Source: Nematostella vectensis
Taxonomy: Eukaryota > Cnidaria > Anthozoa > Actiniaria > Edwardsiidae
Direction: 5' to 3'
DNA: 64,000 nt
Assembly: GCF_932526225.1 (NCBI RefSeq)
Contig: NC_064038.1
Location: 14,991,474-15,055,473, forward strand
A model generated the notes under the pieces. It was given only the letters and a program-made list of their open reading frames with translations. It did not search any database and was not told where the DNA came from. Positions 61,201 to 64,000 of the stretch are shown in pieces (the stretch's first letter is position 1; every line of letters starts with the position of its first letter). A program made the translations under genes and the position numbers.

Positions 61201-63674
61201 TGTGTCATTTGTTATAAAAGCTGGTTTAGTTTGGTGCTCTCTCATTTGGTAAGCCAGGTTAGTTCCCGGGATTGGCCAAGGAGGGTGCGCTGTCATAGGT
61301 ATCATAATGGGAAAAGGATAATATTTGAAGATTCCTTAATAAGAAATGACCCACTTTTTGGCCGCGCAACCACCTGTGTATACTCCTGTAAGCCCTCTAG
61401 CCATCTTACTGCAAAATGGATTTTAGTTCATAGCAACCAGCCTTCACATTTGAGTTATGCTTTAGTAAAATAGATACAGTACTTTGATCAAAATGTATAC
61501 TTCATATCTTGTTACTGATAATGAGCCTTCTGTTTTTTTTTTTCAAGGTGCCTATATTTGGTCAACATAGTTTTCACAGTAAAAATGGCAATTTCAATAT
61601 TTCTGTAACATCAAATAATTTTGGGGGGTTAAACCAACCACTGTCTCCAGCCGGGACTGATTTGGACTTGTCATCCCAAGGAAAATGCACAAAATAGTGT
61701 GTATTTGGCTCTGCCATATCCAGTATTTTTAGCCATAAATAAAAATTTCTGCAGTCATCTACCTGTGTTATACAGGTACATGAATTCTTCTGCATGTGAA
61801 TATATATTGTCACTTATTTCTTAACTTTTAATCATTAATGTTCCCTATTGAGAAAAGTGTGTATTGGCTCTGCCTTACAGTATTTTTAGCCATAAACAGG
61901 CGTGTAGGGGTGTGCGCAGGGTGCGTGTGCACCCCCCCTTGGTGGCCAAACAGTGGGTCAATTCTTATTGAGGAATCTTCGAATACTATGCTTTTTCATG
62001 ATACCTATGACTGTGCACCCCCTCTCGGCCATTCCTGAGAACGCGCCTGAAAAATTAAAATGAACAGCTTCTAAAAAAATATTTTGTCTGTGTTATACCT
62101 GTTTCAGTAGGTTGTGTCGTCTCACCATTTCCAGTTAGATATGAAATATCTGAAAACAAGGGGAATATTTCTTTAGTATTTATAAAATCTTCTGCATGTG
62201 AATATATATTGTCCTTAAATTTCAACTTTTTATCATTACTGATATCTTTGAGTTTTGCAGAACAAGGAACACATAGGATTTCAAATAAGAGGCTTGATCC
62301 AGTTGTTTTTATTTTCTGTGGTGTTGCTGTCCATTTCCTCTTTTCTAGAAATTTTCAAAAGGTTGGATTCATCACATGCACAGTTCCCTAATGCAACATC
62401 TTGAATTCAACAGTGCAAAGAATGGAGCAGAGGACTGTTTTACCTTTCACTTCAGTGGTATAAAAATTGGTTATCATCAGATATTATGCTTCTTCTGTTT
62501 GAAGAAGCATAATGATATATGACTGCGCACCCCCAGGCAAATAAGACCTATCAGTCTCGAGATATCAGCATCAGACTCACACATTTAAATAACATGTTTC
62601 ACTCTCAAGCTGAGATACACATTTCACAATCTGTCAACAAAATTTGCCTGATTTCGTGACCTCCTATAGCTTAGCAACCAATGAGAGAAAAAAAAAAAGC
62701 TATGTGCACTGTTTAAAAAATACTGGAATTGTATGGCCTACATGGTTTAAGTACATAGTCTAAAATTAAACCATTTCATGGGGTAAATATAACATTTTTG
62801 TTTGAGGGGAACATCTATACCCCCTCGTTTTTTTACAGCACTATACAGCGATATGACAGCTTCACTCTTTCAGAAAATTCTAATTCCTTCAGAAAATTCT
62901 AACTTGAGAGGTCTGGCAAATGCTGGGTACATGTCTGTTGAAAACAAAGGCCCCCGCCTCCCACCACCGCCGCCCCACCCTCACAAATATAGTAACACAT
63001 CTTGATGGATGTCACACACAACAGAAGCCAACAATGGCAGAACAGTGGATGGAGTACCAACTACAATATTCTCACTTACCTTCTGTAGTAAAAAGTTTTG
63101 GTTTTAAGTCTCCATTTGAGTCTCTCGTCACCATTCCAATTGCTTTTTTATTTTTCTCATCTTCAAATATTGTGGCTCCAACAGCACTAGGTGGTATAAC
63201 TTCAGCATTCTCAACTTTCTTAACAATACGGTTCATAAAATGAAGTTTTATGACCTTTTTCTCCCAGAATGTGAAGGCGACGATGTCGCCCTGTTCAGAT
63301 TTTTTCCTTTTCTCGTCGGGGGAGTAGGATTTCCATTCTCCCAGATTGTACTTTGTATCACTGGGAAATGCACAGATCAATTTCAAAAATTCACCCCTGT
63401 CAATAAAATCTTTGACATGCACATAGTACTCGCCAGAATGTTTTTCGGAATACCTAACCGCAATCAGATTCTCCTTTTCACGAAAACTTTCTAATAAACT
63501 TGTTTTTGGAGTAATTAGTGTAACAGACTTGTCTAAGTCTATTTCTTGTTGGAACGCACTCCCTACACACTCGCTTAATTGTGTGTTAAAAGTTCCATCG
63601 TAAAGTAATCGCCGCAGCTGGAATAAACCTTTATAAGAAGGTTTCTCAGCGGCTAAAAATTTATCTTCCAACAT
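57893..63674 (-). CDS. Death-domain protein with unrecognised N-terminal region
   Basis: Five exons join in frame on the minus strand, every junction in phase 1: 63080-63674, 62099-62149, 60619-60666, 59561-59635, 57893-58221. The total is 1098 nt (365 residues). The C-terminal exon encodes a death domain (about residues 262-350). The N-terminal 198 residues match nothing I know. The middle exons encode a Ser/Thr/Gln-rich linker. Death domains assemble signalling complexes in apoptosis and NF-kB-type immunity, so this is likely a cytoplasmic adaptor or receptor-proximal protein. No signal peptide or membrane segment is visible. Because all introns are phase 1, extra small exons could exist unnoticed. 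It is divergently paired with the gene starting at 63902. Confidence 0.7.
59561..62149 (-). CDS. Death-domain gene exons 2-4, linker
   Basis: Exons 62099-62149 (51 nt), 60619-60666 (48 nt) and 59561-59635 (75 nt), each flanked by consensus splice sites and phase 1 on both sides. They encode a polar linker (YLTGNGETTQPTE, EEQPSTSCETDWGK, HTQQAYQARHKQDTSY). Being symmetrical, each could be skipped without a frameshift, which would allow isoforms with different linker lengths. Confidence 0.55.
60721..60766. repeat. Near-perfect 21-bp hairpin in death-domain gene intron
   Basis: Arms 60721-60741 and 60746-60766 are reverse complements with one mismatch and a 4-nt loop (TGTT). It lies about 55 bp 5' of exon 60619-60666 on the minus strand, next to its acceptor. 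Confidence 0.9.
61240..62050. repeat. Two inverted copies of a dispersed repeat
   Basis: The block at about 61250-61400 (TCATAGGTATCATAATG, GAAGATTCCT, AATAAGAA.TGACCCACT) is the reverse complement of 61905-62050. Copies end in GGCGCGT.../...ACGCGCC. A related end occurs at 48197-48237. Between them lie duplicated fragments sharing GTGTATTTGGCTCTGCC. It lies in the intron between exons 2 and 3 of the death-domain gene. Confidence 0.65.
62480..62514. repeat. Short hairpin in death-domain gene intron 1
   Basis: ATTATGCTTCTTC and GAAGAAGCATAAT are perfect reverse complements around a TGTTT loop. This is a second small foldback in the same gene. Confidence 0.8.
63080..63674 (-). CDS. Death-domain gene exon 1, unknown N-terminal domain
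   Basis: A 595-nt exon starts MLEDKFLAAEKPSYKG and ends at donor GAAG/GTAAGT. The 198 residues look like a globular mixed alpha/beta fold: an N-terminal helix (SYKGLFQLRRLLYDG), then strands and helices including GEYYVHVKDFIDRGEFLKLI, and a closing VGATIFEDEKNKKAIGMV followed by a NGDLKPKLFTTE turn. I recognise no family. The charged surface and lack of hydrophobic segments suggest a soluble protein. Confidence 0.75.
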
Positions 63675-63901
63675 GCGGTCAGCACTCTTTGAATGGCTTC
63701 TTTTATAATTGGTCGCGTGATATTTCTACGAAGGACGCCGTTTCGAATGCGGGCTTATTATCCCACAGCGGATATACGCTTCACGCATGCGCTAGTCATT
63801 GTGGGCTCAAATAGTGGCCAGTAATTAATGAACGGAGCATGCGCTCTGGATCTCCCGTCCACGATCGTGGACGGCGGTTTGATCAAACGAGCTTGCGACC
63901 C
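63675..63901. promoter_or_regulatory. Bidirectional promoter with 20-bp palindrome
   Basis: 228 bp separate two start codons that face away from each other (63674 minus, 63902 plus). The interval is CpG-richer than its surroundings. It holds two GCATGCGCT sites (63784 and 63837), which resemble NRF1 half-palindromes, and a CCAAT box (ATTGG at about 63708). It also has a perfect 20-bp palindrome CCGTCCACGATCGTGGACGG at 63855-63874. This composition is typical of animal bidirectional promoters; the factor assignments are inference. Confidence 0.6.
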
Positions 63902-63993
63902 ATGGCAGAGGTATCTTTTCCACGCGAACGCCAGCCGAGCGAAGTACAGAGAAAAGAGGCCTCTGCTAGCAGGGAAGTTCACACGGCTCAGAG
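63902..63993 (+). CDS. First exon of a divergent gene, cut by window edge
   Basis: ATG in strong context (GACCCATGG) opens a 92-nt exon encoding 30 residues (MAEVSFPRERQPSEVQRKEA, then a Ser/Arg-rich SASREVHTAQ). It ends at a perfect consensus donor CAGAG/GTAAGTA at 63994. It leaves in phase 2. The product cannot be identified from this short basic stretch. It shares the promoter region with the death-domain gene. Confidence 0.55.
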
Positions 63994-64000
63994 GTAAGTA

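Overview
The window looks like nuclear DNA of an intron-rich invertebrate animal, most likely an anthozoan cnidarian such as a sea anemone. That placement is an inference. It rests on AT-rich short introns with GT/AG junctions, deeply conserved metazoan cytoskeletal genes, a PHD/endonuclease non-LTR element, and many small G-tract MITEs and minisatellites. There is no bacterial operon, phage, CRISPR array or rRNA. Most open frames over 60 codons are chance frames or fall in stop-free tandem repeats. The real genes are split into many small exons. I rebuilt them by hand from splice sites, reading phase and family resemblance.

Layout. (1) 1-10400, minus strand: a GAS2-like gene with a CH domain exon (9483-10400), two GAR domain exons (7591-7683, 7006-7093) and a probable downstream exon (1645-1758). 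Its 3' end probably lies beyond position 1. (2) 10401-13868: intergenic. (3) 13869-45999, minus strand: one large RhoGEF gene of the AKAP13/ARHGEF28 family. I could join 46 coding exons with every phase consistent (4392 nt, 1463 aa), plus a likely non-coding first exon ending at 47227. It has the family N-terminal module with an ankyrin-like unit, a long low-complexity linker, DH-PH, a short coiled coil and a serine-rich tail. No C1 zinc finger was found. Its introns hold several minisatellites, foldback sequences and MITEs. (4) 48000-49550: a 26-bp minisatellite with an internal 390-bp duplication. (5) 50282-51947, minus strand: a small two-exon gene for a secreted protein with eight cysteines, of no family I recognise. 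(6) 51960-52465: a 22-bp tandem array. (7) 54378-56375, plus strand: a broken CR1/L2-type non-LTR retrotransposon. (8) 57893-63674, minus strand: a five-exon gene ending in a death domain, with a 198-residue N-terminal region I do not recognise. (9) 63902-63993, plus strand: the first exon of a divergent gene sharing a 228-bp bidirectional promoter with the death-domain gene.

How the genes relate. The GAS2-like protein would link actin and microtubules, and the RhoGEF would activate RhoA-type GTPases. Both act on the cytoskeleton, but nothing in the sequence shows co-regulation. The death-domain protein is a likely adaptor in apoptosis or innate immunity. The most unusual points are exon 5 of the RhoGEF, squeezed between a MITE and a triplicated splice donor, the two unrecognised proteins, and several near-perfect foldbacks inside introns.
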